A stretch of DNA of 64,000 nt from Stutzerimonas frequens (GTDB lineage Bacteria > Pseudomonadota > Gammaproteobacteria > Pseudomonadales > Pseudomonadaceae), in the NCBI RefSeq assembly GCF_024448335.1, contig NZ_JAMOHM010000006.1, positions 1-64,000 of the forward strand. Reading direction: 5' to 3'. Made by a program: the position numbers and the translations under genes. The notes beneath the pieces were generated by a model. That model was not told where the DNA came from, made no database searches, and saw nothing but the letters and a program-made list of their open reading frames with translations. Below are positions 26,021-36,292 of the stretch, piece after piece (position 1 is the first letter of the stretch; every line of letters begins with the position of its first letter).

Positions 26021-27780
26021 CTGCCTGCCAATACCGCCGTGTCGATGAGGTGATAGCTCGGCCCACTGATCTTCTTCGCGTGGCGCTTGGCCTCCGATGC
26101 CAGCGCTGCAAGCCTGCCGGCATCCAGATGGTCGGTACATTCGGGCCTTACCTTGACGACGCCGATCGACAGGGTTGGCAGGGCATAGCGCTGCTCCTGG
26201 CCATCGCGACTGGTGGCAGTAAAGAAGCCCTCTGCCACATGCTCACGTTTGTAGTAAGCCCCGCTGCGGCACTGAAAGTCCCGCTGTAGCTGCTCGATGC
26301 GGTGCTCCCAGTCGTCGCCGCCGAGCACCAGCATGAAATCGTCACCACCAATGTGGCCAACGAAGTCCAGCCGGCGGTCGATCCGCTCATTCAGGCATTG
26401 AGCCAGGCAAAGAAGTACCTCGTCGCCCTTCGCGTACCCGTAAAGGTCGTTGAACGGCTTGAAGTTGTCGATATCCACATAGCAGACCAGCGCTGGCCGA
26501 CGTTGCAGCAGCAGGCGTGTCAGCGACTGCTGGATCGGAACGTTGCCGGGCAGCAGCGTCAGTGGATTGGCATGCCTTGCCTGTCGGATCTTCAGTTCGG
26601 TTATCAGCCTCAGCACGTCAATCACTCGGCCCAGGCCGTGGTAACGCCCGGCCTGGGTGATGACGAAGTCTTCCTCGATGCGCTGGCGGGCTCGGCTGGT
26701 GAGCAGCCGGCTGACTTGTTGCAAGGACTGTCCAAGTTCCACGGCAAGGAAATCGGTACTCATCAGGCGGCTGACCGGCTTGCGGGCAAGCAGCTCGGTC
26801 GCGAATGGTTTGAGCAGAGCATCCGAGATGAGATTGCGATGCACGATACCTACCGGCCGGGCTTCATCATCCAGCACAGCGATGGAATTCAGACTGGGCT
26901 GGAGGCGAAAGGCCTCGAGCAATTCGGCCACCGGCCGCTCCGCTGACATGGCAGGCTGACGCATAAGCAGGGCGGACAGGTCGCAGGTCTCGTCGCTGAA
27001 GCCCGTGTGCTGCGCTTCCGCCGAGGGCAGGACTTCTTCGATGTCCTGGGCCGGCAGCTCCTGCGGACGGCCGAGCAGATAGCCCTGCACCAGGTCGATA
27101 CCCATGCTGGCCAGCACGGCCAGCTCCTCACGAAGCTCGATGCCCTCGGCGATGACCTGAGCGCGCGCGGCGCGGGCGATCTTCAGTATCGATTCGACGA
27201 ACTCGCGTTTTACCGGGTCGAGGTGGATGCCGTCGATGAAATAACGATCGATCTTCACGTAGTCGGGGCGCAGCTGAGACCACAGCCGCAAGCTGGAGTA
27301 GCCTGCGCCAAGATCGTCCAGGGCAATGCTGAAGCCCATCGAGCGATAGTGATGAAGCGCCTTGTCCAGCAATTCGAGATCATCGGCGGGGGCCTGTTCG
27401 GTCAGCTCGATGACCACCTTGTCCGCCGGGATGCCGTAAGTCTGTAGCAGTTCGAGCGTACGTCCAGGCTTGTGACTGGCTTCGAGCAAAGTTTCTGGTG
27501 AAGCGTTGAGGAAGAGTTTGCCGCGCAGCGCTCCCTGGCTGTAGCGTCGGCAGGCCGTTTCCCGGCAGGTCATTTCCAGCTCATTCAGCCGCCCGGCATG
27601 GCGGGCAGTGGCGAGCAGGTTGATAGGCGAGTGCAGCGGACCGTTGGAAGGGCCGCGGCTGAGCGCCTCATAACCAAGAATGCGCCGCTCCGAGAGCGAA
27701 ACGATCGGCTGAAAAAGGGTGGCGATGTCCCCGTGAGCAAGGATATGTCCCAACGAGCTCAACTGCTCGGTGACTGTCAT
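25987..27780 (-). CDS. EAL-CBS-GGDEF cyclic-di-GMP signalling protein
   Basis: 597 residues in an uncommon order: EAL first (about 5-250), CBS pair (about 260-395), GGDEF last (about 400-575). The EAL domain keeps EAL (38-40), the IELTE, DDLGAGYSS and KIDRYF motifs and AEGIE, so it is likely an active phosphodiesterase. The cyclase motif is GGDDF (478-482) rather than GG[D/E]EF, with an RxxD inhibitory site (RRLD, 469-472) at the correct five-residue distance. CBS domains suggest adenine-nucleotide sensing. It is cytosolic with no membrane segment. Convergent with the Sel1 gene. Confidence 0.9.
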   Translation of the reverse strand: MTVTEQLSSLGHILAHGDIATLFQPIVSLSERRILGYEALSRGPSNGPLHSPINLLATARHAGRLNELEMTCRETACRRYSQGALRGKLFLNASPETLLEASHKPGRTLELLQTYGIPADKVVIELTEQAPADDLELLDKALHHYRSMGFSIALDDLGAGYSSLRLWSQLRPDYVKIDRYFIDGIHLDPVKREFVESILKIARAARAQVIAEGIELREELAVLASMGIDLVQGYLLGRPQELPAQDIEEVLPSAEAQHTGFSDETCDLSALLMRQPAMSAERPVAELLEAFRLQPSLNSIAVLDDEARPVGIVHRNLISDALLKPFATELLARKPVSRLMSTDFLAVELGQSLQQVSRLLTSRARQRIEEDFVITQAGRYHGLGRVIDVLRLITELKIRQARHANPLTLLPGNVPIQQSLTRLLLQRRPALVCYVDIDNFKPFNDLYGYAKGDEVLLCLAQCLNERIDRRLDFVGHIGGDDFMLVLGGDDWEHRIEQLQRDFQCRSGAYYKREHVAEGFFTATSRDGQEQRYALPTLSIGVVKVRPECTDHLDAGRLAALASEAKRHAKKISGPSYHLIDTAVLAGSHSPSSAALVL

Positions 27781-27796
27781 GGCGTTCTCTGGATGG

Positions 27797-27825
27797 AAAA
27801 AAGAAGGGCCACGATGGTGGCCCTT
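27797..27825 (-). terminator. Terminator downstream of prc
   Basis: Stem aagggccac/gtggccctt (27804-27812, 27817-27825) with a 4-base loop. On the - strand it is followed by CTTTTTTCC. It separates prc from the EAL/GGDEF gene, which is transcribed in the same direction. Confidence 0.88.
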
Positions 27826-27873
27826 TCATTTCACGCTTGCGTCATGTCAGTTTGATGACATCGAGGCTGTTGG

Positions 27874-29961
27874 TCAGTGCTTGGCCATGGCCGAACTCAG
27901 GCCGAGATAGTCGAGCAGGATGCGCCCGCTTTCGGAAAGGTAGGCGTCGTCCTCGGGCTTGGGTTTGTCCATGTCGTCATGGGGCGCTGTGTTTTCGTCT
28001 TCGCTTTCAAGCTTGGCTAGCGGCTCTTCGCCCTTGGCCAGACGCAGCGCATTTTCCAAGGCCAGCTGACGCTTTTCGATATCCGCCTGCTGCGCGCGAC
28101 GCTTTTCCTCGTTGAGGCTGACAGTGGTTTCGTGCATTAGCTCTTGCGCTAATGCAAGGCGGTCGCGGGTAAAGACGAAGTCCGGATTCTCTCCGGTACG
28201 TGCTTCATGGCGCGCCTTGAGCTCGGCGAGGAACGGCTTGAACGGATTCATTTCCGGGTTGATCGCCGCACGAATGCTGTCCCATGGCAGCGCTTCCGGC
28301 AGTGCACTTTCTCCGATTTCCTTGGTGTCGACATCGGCTGGATAGGCGATGTCCGGGATCACCCCCTGATGCTGGGTGCTCTGCCCGGATACGCGGTAGA
28401 ACTTGGCCAGGGTGAGCTTCAGTTCGCCATGGTTCAGCGGCTGGATGGTTTGCACGGTGCCCTTGCCGAACGTCTGACCGCCGAGAATCAGTGCGCGGTG
28501 ATAGTCCTGCATGGCACCGGCGAAAATCTCGGATGCAGATGCCGACAGGCGATTCACCAGCACGGCCAACGGCCCTTTGTAGAATGCGCCGGTCTGCTCG
28601 TCGGCCAGCACGTCGACACGCCCGTCGCTGTTGCGCACCAACACCGTCGGACCCTGGTCGATGAACAGGCCGGTGAGCTCGGTGGCTTCCTGCAGCGAGC
28701 CGCCGCCGTTGTTGCGCAAGTCGATCACCACGCCGTCGACCTTTTCCGCTTCCAGCTCGGACAGCAACTTCTTCACATCGCGCGTCGTGCTCTTGTAATT
28801 CTGATCGCCGGCACGCAGCGCCTTGAAGTCGAGGTAGAACGCGGGAATCTCGATCACGCCGAGCTTGAAGTTCTGGCCCTGATGCGCGAGGTTCAACACC
28901 GACTTCTTCGCCGCCTGTTCTTCGAGCTTCACCGCCTCGCGAGTAATGGCGACAACCTTGCTGTTCTGATCGTTAGGAGCGTTGCTCGCCGGAATCACCT
29001 CCAGGCGGACGACCGAGCCCTTCGGGCCACGGATCAGCTTGACCACCTCATCCAGACGCCAGCCGATGACATCGATCATCTCGTCTTCGCCCTGAGCGAC
29101 GCCGATGATCTTGTCGGCTGGGGCAAGCTGCTTGCTCTTTTCTGCCGGGCCGGCCGGCACCAGGCGTACGATCTTGACGTGTTCATTGTCGCTTTGCAGC
29201 ACCGCGCCGATGCCTTCCAGCGACAGGCTCATATTGATGTCGAAATTCTCGGCGTTGTCCGGCGACAGGTACTGCGTGTGCGGATCATAGGACTGGGCGA
29301 AGGCGTTGATGTAGGTCTGGAACACGTCTTCACCGCGCGTCTGGTTGAGACGCGCTAGCTGATTCTTGTAGCGCTTGGTCAGCAGCTCCTCGATAGCCTT
29401 GGGCTCTTTGCCGGCGATCTTCAGGCGCAGCACTTCGTCCTTGACCCGCTTGCGCCAGAGATCGTCGAGCGCGGCCGCATCCTTGGCCCAGGCGGCCTTC
29501 TCCCGATCGACTAGCAGCTCTTCGTCGATGGTGAAGTCGAAGTGGTCGACGCCCTTGTCGAGCAGGCTAAGCGCGTAGTTCAGACGATTCTGCAGGCGCT
29601 CGAGATGGCGCTTATAGATCGTGAATCCTGGCTCGAGATTGCCGCGCTTGAGAAAGTCATCGAACTGGCTGCGCCACTTGCCGAACTCCTCGAGGTCGGA
29701 TGCCAGGAAGTAGCTACGCGATGGATCGAGCATCTGGATGTAGCTGTCAAAAATCTTCGCCGAGCGTGCATCGTTCAGCGGTGGCTTGTTGTAGTGGTGG
29801 CGCTTGAGCAACTCGACGACGTTGAGGCTGGCGATCACCTGGTCGCGGTCGGGTTGCAAGTACTCCCAGCTCTCTGGCGTACTGACCGCTTTGGCCATCG
29901 CCAGGGATGCTTGAAGGCCGAAGAGAACGGCGAGAACGGTGCAGGTCAACGTACGTTTCAT
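27874..29961 (-). CDS. prc: Tail-specific periplasmic protease Prc (AlgO type)
   Basis: 695 residues, close to P. aeruginosa Prc/AlgO. Signal peptide (about 1-22, ending AMA), helical N-terminal domain, PDZ domain (about 225-320; SLSLEGIGAVL), S41 protease core (about 340-540) with the Ser-Lys dyad in SASASEIFAG and GKGTVQT, and C-terminal helical domain. It degrades periplasmic proteins from their C-termini and in Pseudomonas affects the MucA/AlgU pathway. Start at MKRTL is chosen because it begins the signal peptide; no strong Shine-Dalgarno is visible, and an upstream ATG at 29997 remains possible. Confidence 0.94.
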   Translation of the reverse strand: MKRTLTCTVLAVLFGLQASLAMAKAVSTPESWEYLQPDRDQVIASLNVVELLKRHHYNKPPLNDARSAKIFDSYIQMLDPSRSYFLASDLEEFGKWRSQFDDFLKRGNLEPGFTIYKRHLERLQNRLNYALSLLDKGVDHFDFTIDEELLVDREKAAWAKDAAALDDLWRKRVKDEVLRLKIAGKEPKAIEELLTKRYKNQLARLNQTRGEDVFQTYINAFAQSYDPHTQYLSPDNAENFDINMSLSLEGIGAVLQSDNEHVKIVRLVPAGPAEKSKQLAPADKIIGVAQGEDEMIDVIGWRLDEVVKLIRGPKGSVVRLEVIPASNAPNDQNSKVVAITREAVKLEEQAAKKSVLNLAHQGQNFKLGVIEIPAFYLDFKALRAGDQNYKSTTRDVKKLLSELEAEKVDGVVIDLRNNGGGSLQEATELTGLFIDQGPTVLVRNSDGRVDVLADEQTGAFYKGPLAVLVNRLSASASEIFAGAMQDYHRALILGGQTFGKGTVQTIQPLNHGELKLTLAKFYRVSGQSTQHQGVIPDIAYPADVDTKEIGESALPEALPWDSIRAAINPEMNPFKPFLAELKARHEARTGENPDFVFTRDRLALAQELMHETTVSLNEEKRRAQQADIEKRQLALENALRLAKGEEPLAKLESEDENTAPHDDMDKPKPEDDAYLSESGRILLDYLGLSSAMAKH

Positions 29962-30136
29962 GGCGTGGGGGCGACGAGATGCAAGGGAATAACGCATATT
30001 AGGCCATCTACAGTAAGCGCCGGTTCGGTTTTCCGTCCGGCGGTGGAAAGCACGAGCCCGATGGTACAGGTGGTCAAAAGAAGGCCAGCGAGTGATCGGT
30101 CGGGTGGGCATAGATAGGAACCACTATGGAGGCAGC

Positions 30137-31099
30137 ATGAAGGCATTGCAAGGTATCGAGGGTCATCTGGAGTGGGCAGAGCGACCAGCCCCGAGCTGCA
30201 GCGAGGGCGAGGTGCGCATTCGCGTGGCCGCCGCTGGGCTGAACCGGGCCGACCTGCTGCAGCGTGCCGGACATTACCCACCGCCTGCAGGTGTAACCGA
30301 CATACTCGGGCTGGAGTGTGCCGGCGTGATCGCCGAGGTTAACGGACGCAGTCGCTGGAAGGTGGGCGATCGTGTCTGCACCCTGCTGGCCGGCGGTGGC
30401 ATGGCCGAAGAAGTGGTCGTCGATGCCCGCCACGTGCTGCCGGTGCCGGAAGGCATGTCGCTGCACGAAGCGGCCGCGGTTCCGGAGGTGTACGCCACCG
30501 CCTGGCTCAATCTTTACCGCCTCGGCGCGTTGCTGGCTGGGGACAAGGTACTGCTGCATGCCGGCGCCAGTGGTGTCGGCTCGGCGGCTATACAGCTGTG
30601 CAAGGCATTCGGCAATCCCTGCTGGGTCAGCGTCGGCTCGGCCGAGCGTCTGGCCTACTGCGAGTCGCTGGGCGCGCAGGGCGGCGTGCTGCGTGGTGAT
30701 TCGCTGGAGGCGTTGCGTGACTTCGGCCCGTTCGACATGATCCTCGATCCGGTCGGCGCCAAGTACGCCGCGCTGAACATGCAGCTGCTGGCGATGGATG
30801 GACGCTGGGTGATGATTGGCCTGATGGGCGGGCGCAAGGCCGAGATGGACCTGGCGGGGCTGCTGGCCAAGCGTATCCAGCTGATCGGTTCCACCCTGCG
30901 CAGCCGCGACGCCGACTACAAGGCCGGCTTGCTGGCGGAGATGGAAGAGAAGGTCTGGCCGCTATTCACCCAGGGCAAGCTGTCGCCGCGCCTGGAGCGA
31001 ACCTTCGCCATTGGCGATGTCGAGGCCGCATTCGACGCGCTGGCCAGCAATACCGTGTCCGGCAAGCTGGCCCTGGTGGTCGACAGCGCGCTGTCCTGA
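30137..31099 (+). CDS. NAD(P)H quinone oxidoreductase, PIG3 family
   Basis: 320 residues, zinc-independent medium-chain dehydrogenase/reductase fold. GroES-like domain (about 1-120; NRADLLQRAGHYPPP is typical of PIG3/TED2 enzymes), Rossmann domain (about 125-270) with the NADPH-binding HAGASGVGSAAIQL. It probably reduces quinones with NADPH in the cytosol. GGAGG precedes the ATG at 30137. Divergent from prc, the same pairing as P. aeruginosa PA3256/PA3257 as I recall it. Confidence 0.9.
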   Translation: MKALQGIEGHLEWAERPAPSCSEGEVRIRVAAAGLNRADLLQRAGHYPPPAGVTDILGLECAGVIAEVNGRSRWKVGDRVCTLLAGGGMAEEVVVDARHVLPVPEGMSLHEAAAVPEVYATAWLNLYRLGALLAGDKVLLHAGASGVGSAAIQLCKAFGNPCWVSVGSAERLAYCESLGAQGGVLRGDSLEALRDFGPFDMILDPVGAKYAALNMQLLAMDGRWVMIGLMGGRKAEMDLAGLLAKRIQLIGSTLRSRDADYKAGLLAEMEEKVWPLFTQGKLSPRLERTFAIGDVEAAFDALASNTVSGKLALVVDSALS

Positions 31100-31108
31100 C
31101 CGAGTACT

Positions 31109-31142
31109 CCGGCAGGCTCGCGGCGATCGCGGGCCTTGCCGG
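31109..31142. terminator. Hairpin between convergent genes
   Basis: Imperfect stem of about 14 bp (ccggcaggctcgcg / cgcgggccttgccgg with one bulge) lying between the stops of the quinone reductase and apeB. There is no T-run; it may block read-through in both directions. Confidence 0.55.
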
Positions 31143-31148
31143 GAAGGC

Positions 31149-32438
31149 TCAAGGCAGCTGGCTGCTCGCAAAGAAAGCGGTCAGCACCTTGACCAGGTGC
31201 GCCAGGTCCTGGCTTCCTGCGAGCTCGCGAATCGAATGCATGGCGAAGGTCGGCAGGCCGATGTCGACGGTGCGCACGCCCAGCTGGCTGGCGGTGATCG
31301 GGCCGATCGTAGAGCCACAGCCCATGTCGCTGCGAGTGACGAAGCTCTGCACCGGCACTTCGTTTTCCAGACAGAGATGACGGAAGAACCCGGCGGTTTC
31401 GCTGCTGGTGGCGTAGCGCTGGTTGTTGTTCACCTTGATCACCGGGCCGGCGTTAAGCTTCGGCCCGTGATTGCCGTCGTGCTTGTCCGCATAGTTCGGG
31501 TGAACCGCGTGGGCATTGTCCGCGGAGATCAGCAGCGAATGGCTGACCGCACGCTGGAAATCGTCCTCGTCCGGTAACAGGCGACGCAGTACCTGCTGCA
31601 GGAACGGACCGTCCGCGCCGCACATGGAAGTGGAGCCGACTTCCTCGTGGTCGGTGCAGACCAGCACGCAGGTATGTTCGCGCTCGGCCGCGAGCAGGGC
31701 CTGCAAGCCGGCAAAGCACGACAGCAGGTTGTCCAGCCGTGCCCCCGCGATGAAATCCCCATGCAGGCCGATGACCGCGGCGCTCTGGGTGTCGTAGAAA
31801 CTCAGTTCGAAATCCAGCACCACATCGGCGACCAGCCCATGCTCACGGCCAAGCTGATCGGCGAGCAGTGCACGGAAGTCCGGGCTTTCCTGGCTGGCAA
31901 TCTGCGCGAGGATCGGCGGTAGCTCATTTTGCGCGTTGATCGCCCAACCCTGATTGGCTTCCCGGTTGAGGTGAATTGCCAGGTTGGGGATCGTTGCGAT
32001 CGGCAGCTTGAAATCGATCAGCTGGCTCTCGATGCGACCATCCCGGCTGTAGGTCACCCGTCCGGCCAGGGACAGATCGCGGTCGAACCAGGGGGCCAGC
32101 AGGGCGCCGCCGTAGACTTCGACTCCTACTTGCCAGAAACCCTGGCGCTGCAGTTCCGGCTGTGGCTTCACACGCAGACAGGGGCTGTCGGTGTGGGCTC
32201 CGACCAGACGCAGGCCGTGCTCGACCAGCGATTTGCTGCCCAGCTGAAACGCCACGATGGCCGAATCGTTACGGGTGACGTAGTAGCGTCCACCAGGTTC
32301 GGTGTGCCAGACCTCGCGCTCATCCAGCGCACGGTAGCCGGCCGCCTGCAGCGCCTGGGCGAGATTTTGGGTGGCATGGAACGGGGTGGGCGATGCCTGG
32401 AGGTACTCGATCAGGCCTTGGTTGAGAGCTTTGCGCAT
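31149..32438 (-). CDS. apeB: M18-family aspartyl aminopeptidase
   Basis: 429 residues, normal for the family. Cytosolic di-zinc enzyme that removes N-terminal acidic residues. Metal-site motifs are visible: GAHTDSP (His at about 82), [16 protein letters not shown] and the C-terminal FAMHSIRE with the last His ligand. It follows rluA in the same direction with a 92-base gap. Identified by these motifs and by synteny with the Min locus in Pseudomonas. Confidence 0.93.
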   Translation of the reverse strand: MRKALNQGLIEYLQASPTPFHATQNLAQALQAAGYRALDEREVWHTEPGGRYYVTRNDSAIVAFQLGSKSLVEHGLRLVGAHTDSPCLRVKPQPELQRQGFWQVGVEVYGGALLAPWFDRDLSLAGRVTYSRDGRIESQLIDFKLPIATIPNLAIHLNREANQGWAINAQNELPPILAQIASQESPDFRALLADQLGREHGLVADVVLDFELSFYDTQSAAVIGLHGDFIAGARLDNLLSCFAGLQALLAAEREHTCVLVCTDHEEVGSTSMCGADGPFLQQVLRRLLPDEDDFQRAVSHSLLISADNAHAVHPNYADKHDGNHGPKLNAGPVIKVNNNQRYATSSETAGFFRHLCLENEVPVQSFVTRSDMGCGSTIGPITASQLGVRTVDIGLPTFAMHSIRELAGSQDLAHLVKVLTAFFASSQLP

Positions 32439-32530
32439 TTCGGACTCCAGACTGCAAGGTCACGAAGTCTATCGCATTCACCTGCCGGTAATAAGCGCAG
32501 TGTCTGGCTCGCAGGTGTAGTGGATCGCTT

Positions 32531-33166
32531 CTAGAACGGCGCGGGACACTCGAAGCGCAGGCGCTCGCCTGTCTGCGGATGAGTCAGGGTAAGCATGCTG
32601 GCGTGCAGGCACAGCCGCTCATGCGCATGCAGCGCCTGTTCATGCGCGTAAAGCCGGTCGCCGAGCAGCGGATGGCCGATCGACAGCATGTGCACTCGCA
32701 GCTGGTGGGAGCGGCCGGTGATGGGGGTCAGCTCGACGCGGCTGTAGTCGCCGCAGCGTTCAAGCACGCGCCAGAAGGTCAGTGCGTGCTTGCCGAGCTC
32801 GTGATCGACGACGTGGCGCGGTTTAGTCGGCGGATCGTAGCGCAGCGGCAGGTCGATGCTGCCACTGTCCTGCTCCGGCTGGCCCCAGCACAGCGCGGTA
32901 TAGGCCTTTTCCGTTTCGCGGTCATGAAACTGACGGGACAGCTCGCGGTGCGTATCGGCGTCGCGGGCGAGCACGATGAGCCCGGAGGTTTCCCAGTCCA
33001 GGCGATGCACGATGCGGGCTTCGGGGTAGCCGTTCTCCTGCAGGCGGGTCACCAGGCAGTCGCGATTGTCTTCGGCCCGCCCTGGCACGGAGAGCAGCAG
33101 GGTCGGCTTGTTGATCACCAGCAGGGCGGCGTCCTGGTGAATGATCTGGATGGTGCTAAGAGGCAT
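32531..33166 (-). CDS. rluA: RluA dual-specificity pseudouridine synthase
   Basis: 211 residues. It makes pseudouridine at position 746 of 23S rRNA and 32 of some tRNAs. Catalytic Asp at about 57 lies in the RIVHRLDWETSG motif; no S4 domain is present, as expected for RluA. The MPLSTI start agrees with Pseudomonas RluA; GGGAAGA precedes it. It follows minE by 60 bases, as in P. aeruginosa. Confidence 0.94.
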   Translation of the reverse strand: MPLSTIQIIHQDAALLVINKPTLLLSVPGRAEDNRDCLVTRLQENGYPEARIVHRLDWETSGLIVLARDADTHRELSRQFHDRETEKAYTALCWGQPEQDSGSIDLPLRYDPPTKPRHVVDHELGKHALTFWRVLERCGDYSRVELTPITGRSHQLRVHMLSIGHPLLGDRLYAHEQALHAHERLCLHASMLTLTHPQTGERLRFECPAPF

Positions 33167-33226
33167 TGTTCTTCCCACAAACGAAGACGGCGACCCGTGG
33201 GCCGCCGCTTCTGTACGCCGTGCCGC

Positions 33227-33484
33227 TCAGCGATCCGGCAGGGTAATGTTCAATTCGAGAATCGAGCAGCTGCCCTGATCCTCGAGGGCCACCTGAACCT
33301 GATCGCTGTCGATGTTGACGTACTTACGGATCACTTCGACCAGCTCCTTCTGCAGCGCCGGCAGGTAGTCCGGCTCGGTGCGCTGGCCGCGTTCGTGGGC
33401 GACGATGATCTGCAGGCGTTCCTTGGCAATGGCGGCCGGTGTTTCCTTCTTCTTGCGTTCACGGAAGAAGTCGAAGAGGTTCAT
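33227..33484 (-). CDS. minE: MinE, topological specificity factor
   Basis: 85 residues. The N-terminal membrane-binding and MinD-contact region ([32 protein letters not shown]) and the C-terminal dimerisation domain are intact. MinE drives pole-to-pole oscillation of MinCD. It overlaps the minD stop by four bases, so translation is coupled. Confidence 0.97.
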   Translation of the reverse strand: MNLFDFFRERKKKETPAAIAKERLQIIVAHERGQRTEPDYLPALQKELVEVIRKYVNIDSDQVQVALEDQGSCSILELNITLPDR

Positions 33485-34296
33485 TCGCGGCCTCCGAAAA
33501 GTCGTTGCAGGAAGCCAGGCTTCTTGACGTCGAGGAAGCGGTGCGCCACTTCCTTGCCCAGCAGGCGATCCACCGCGTCGCTGTAGGCCTGGCCGGCATC
33601 GCTCTGGTCATCGAGGATCACCGGGATGCCCTGGTTGGACGCCTTGAGCACAGCCTGCGACTCGGGGATCACGCCCAGCAGGCGGATGGAGAGGATTTCC
33701 TCGACGTCTTCGACGCCGAGCATCTCGCCCTTGGTGACGCGCTCAGGGTTGTAGCGGGTCAGCAGCAGGTGCTCCTTGATCGGCTCTTCGCCGTTTTCGG
33801 CGCGACGCGACTTGCTGGCCAGCAGGCCGAGCATGCGGTCGGAGTCGCGTACCGAGGAGACTTCCGGGTTGGTCACGACGATAGCTTCGTCGGCGAAGTA
33901 CATGGCCAGATGCGCGCCTTTCTCGATGCCCGCCGGGGAGTCGCAGATGACGTATTCGAAGTTCTTGCCCAGCTCGTCGATCACCTTGCCGACGCCTTCC
34001 TGGGTCAGGGCGTCCTTGTCACGCGTCTGGCTGGCGGCCAGCACGTAGAGGTTCTCCAGACGCTTGTCCTTGATCAGCGCCTGAGTCAGGGTGGCGTCGC
34101 CGTTGATGACGTTGACGAAGTCGTAAACCACCCGGCGCTCGCAGCCCATGATCAAGTCGAGGTTCCGCAGACCGACGTCGAAGTCGACGATGACAGTCTT
34201 GTGGCCGCGCAGAGCGAGGCCGGTACCGATGGCGGCGCTGGTGGTGGTTTTACCAACGCCACCTTTGCCGGAAGTGACTACGATGATCTTGGCCAA
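33481..34296 (-). CDS. minD: MinD, septum-site ATPase
   Basis: 271 residues. The deviant Walker [10 protein letters not shown] (about 10-18) and the C-terminal amphipathic membrane helix ([11 protein letters not shown]) are present. It binds the membrane with ATP and recruits MinC. It is 95 bases downstream of minC, and a short A/T-rich gap may hold an internal promoter. Confidence 0.97.
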   Translation of the reverse strand: MAKIIVVTSGKGGVGKTTTSAAIGTGLALRGHKTVIVDFDVGLRNLDLIMGCERRVVYDFVNVINGDATLTQALIKDKRLENLYVLAASQTRDKDALTQEGVGKVIDELGKNFEYVICDSPAGIEKGAHLAMYFADEAIVVTNPEVSSVRDSDRMLGLLASKSRRAENGEEPIKEHLLLTRYNPERVTKGEMLGVEDVEEILSIRLLGVIPESQAVLKASNQGIPVILDDQSDAGQAYSDAVDRLLGKEVAHRFLDVKKPGFLQRLFGGRE

Positions 34297-34391
34297 GGTG
34301 ATTCACCCTAAAAATTGAAAAATCGGGACCTTCCGCCGGTTTTGGCGTCAGGATTGCCCGTTTGGTCCTTGAAAATTCGCGGCAGTATCCG

Positions 34392-35117
34392 TTAAAGGCG
34401 GGTGATGTTCAACACGTCGCCGGAGAGGCCGATGCGTACCGCTTCAGCCCAGAGAGGATCGCGTCGCAGGTCCTCGGCGACCTTGTATTGGCCGGCGATG
34501 GAGACCATTTCCGCTGCGAGCTGCTGGCAGAAGATCCGCGCCGAAGTATCGCCCTTTATGCCTGCCAGGGCGCGACCGCGAAGCGGACCGTAGACATGGA
34601 TGTTGCCATCGGCGAGAAGTTCCGCACCGGGGCTTACCGGCGCCAGTACGATGAGGTCGCCGCCCTGTGCATAGACCTGCTGGCCGCCGCGGATGGGCGT
34701 GGTGACCACGCGGGTCGGGCGGTAGACCGGTTCGGCTGGCTTAGCCGGTGCCTTCGATGCCAGGTCGACCTGGCGCTCGCGAGCCCCCGAAGGCGGCAAC
34801 ACCGGTAGATCCAGCGCCGCCGCTGCTTCGATATGCGCCGGCTCGCTGGCGCGCAGGGCCAGGGTGCGCAACCGATGCTTGCGGCAGAGTGCGACCAATG
34901 CCTTGATGTCGATTTCCCGCGCCGCCTCGGGCAACTTGTCCAGTGCCAAGACCAGCGGCGTATTGTTGAAAAAGTCTGGGGCCTGCTCGACCTTGGCCGC
35001 GAGCTGCTCGTCGAGGCGTTCGATGTCGTTGCTAGCCAGCTCCAGCACGGTGATGGCGAGCATGCTGCCCTTGAGCTGGAAGGCTGGGGTCAGGTCGGGG
35101 AGGTCGGCTTGGCTCAT
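34392..35117 (-). CDS. minC: MinC, FtsZ-polymerisation inhibitor
   Basis: 241 residues. N-terminal FtsZ-binding domain (about 10-110), linker, and C-terminal beta-helix domain (about 125-235) with the conserved [29 protein letters not shown] region that binds MinD. First gene of the minCDE-rluA series; divergent from lpxL. Confidence 0.96.
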   Translation of the reverse strand: MSQADLPDLTPAFQLKGSMLAITVLELASNDIERLDEQLAAKVEQAPDFFNNTPLVLALDKLPEAAREIDIKALVALCRKHRLRTLALRASEPAHIEAAAALDLPVLPPSGARERQVDLASKAPAKPAEPVYRPTRVVTTPIRGGQQVYAQGGDLIVLAPVSPGAELLADGNIHVYGPLRGRALAGIKGDTSARIFCQQLAAEMVSIAGQYKVAEDLRRDPLWAEAVRIGLSGDVLNITRL

Positions 35118-35275
35118 GGTCTGCCTGCTGCGGTAAATGGCGAGGACTTATAACGAGCTGTGCCGCTGCCTGCAACCCGCCGCGTGTGTCCCGGACGATC
35201 GCTGGTGCGCCGAGGCTCGGTCAACCACGGCGTTTGCCGCTAGAATGCGTCGCTTCATCGGTTGTCGAGCTATTC

Positions 35276-36220
35276 ATGGACCGTCCTCAGTTTCGTGCGT
35301 ACTTCCTGCATCCGCGCTTCTGGCCGCTGTGGCTGGGGCTTGGACTGCTCTGGCTGCTGGTGCAGTTGCCGTATCCGCTCTTGCTGCAACTGGGCCGTGG
35401 GCTCGGCGCGTTGATGTTCCGATTCGCCGGTTCCCGGCGCTATATCGCGCGACGTAATCTGGAGCTGTGCTTTCCCGAACTCAGCCAGGCGCAGCGTGAA
35501 CGCCTGTTGCGCGAGAACTTCGCGTCCACCGGCATTGCTTTCTTCGAGATGGCGATGAGCTGGTGGTGGCCGCAGGCGCGCCTGCAGCGGCTGGCAAAGA
35601 TCGAGGGACTGGAGCATCTGCAGCAGGCCCAGGCGGCCGGGCAGGGGGTGATCCTGATGGCGCTGCATTTCACTACGCTGGAAATCGGCGCCGCATTGCT
35701 CGGTCAGCGCCACACCATCGATGGCATGTACCGCGAGCACAAGAATCCGCTGTTCGACTATGTACAGCGCCGCGGACGCGAGCGGCACAACCGCGACGCC
35801 ACCGCCATCGAGCGGGAAGACGTGCGGGCCATGCTCAAGGTGCTGCGTGCCGGCCGCGCCATCTGGTACGCGCCGGATCAGGACTATGGCCGCAAGCAGA
35901 GTCTGTTCGTACCGCTGTTCGGTATCCAGGCCGCCACGGTGACCGCCACCACCAAGTTCGCTCGGCTAGGCAGGGCCAAGGTCGTACCGTTCACGCAGGA
36001 GCGCCTGGCGGATGGTTCAGGTTATCGGCTGGTGATCCATCCACCGCTGGAGGATTTCCCTGGCGAGAGCGAGGAGGCCGATTGTCTGCGCATCAATCAG
36101 TGGGTCGAGGAGGCCGTCAGCGCCCTGCCTGAGCAGTATCTCTGGGCGCACCGGCGCTTCAAGACCCGGCCGGACGGCGAGCCGGGGCTGTACAAGAAAA
36201 AGAAGCGCAAGGCAGCGTAG
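35276..36220 (+). CDS. lpxL: Lipid A biosynthesis acyltransferase (LpxL/HtrB type)
   Basis: 314 residues. One N-terminal membrane anchor (about 17-37) is followed by the acyltransferase domain with the HX4E catalytic motif (His about 131, Glu about 136) and a basic C-terminal tail (YKKKKRKAA). It transfers a secondary lauroyl chain to lipid A at the inner membrane. The position beside minC matches P. aeruginosa htrB2 (PA3242); the exact acyl position cannot be told from sequence. Start at MDRPQF has only a weak Shine-Dalgarno, and 30 in-frame upstream codons are treated as untranslated. Confidence 0.9.
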   Translation: MDRPQFRAYFLHPRFWPLWLGLGLLWLLVQLPYPLLLQLGRGLGALMFRFAGSRRYIARRNLELCFPELSQAQRERLLRENFASTGIAFFEMAMSWWWPQARLQRLAKIEGLEHLQQAQAAGQGVILMALHFTTLEIGAALLGQRHTIDGMYREHKNPLFDYVQRRGRERHNRDATAIEREDVRAMLKVLRAGRAIWYAPDQDYGRKQSLFVPLFGIQAATVTATTKFARLGRAKVVPFTQERLADGSGYRLVIHPPLEDFPGESEEADCLRINQWVEEAVSALPEQYLWAHRRFKTRPDGEPGLYKKKKRKAA

Positions 36221-36292
36221 TTGGCGTTTCGCCTCACCGGCAGTGCTTCGATGGCGGGACTCGGCGGGGCGGGCCTTGGCCCACCATATCGG

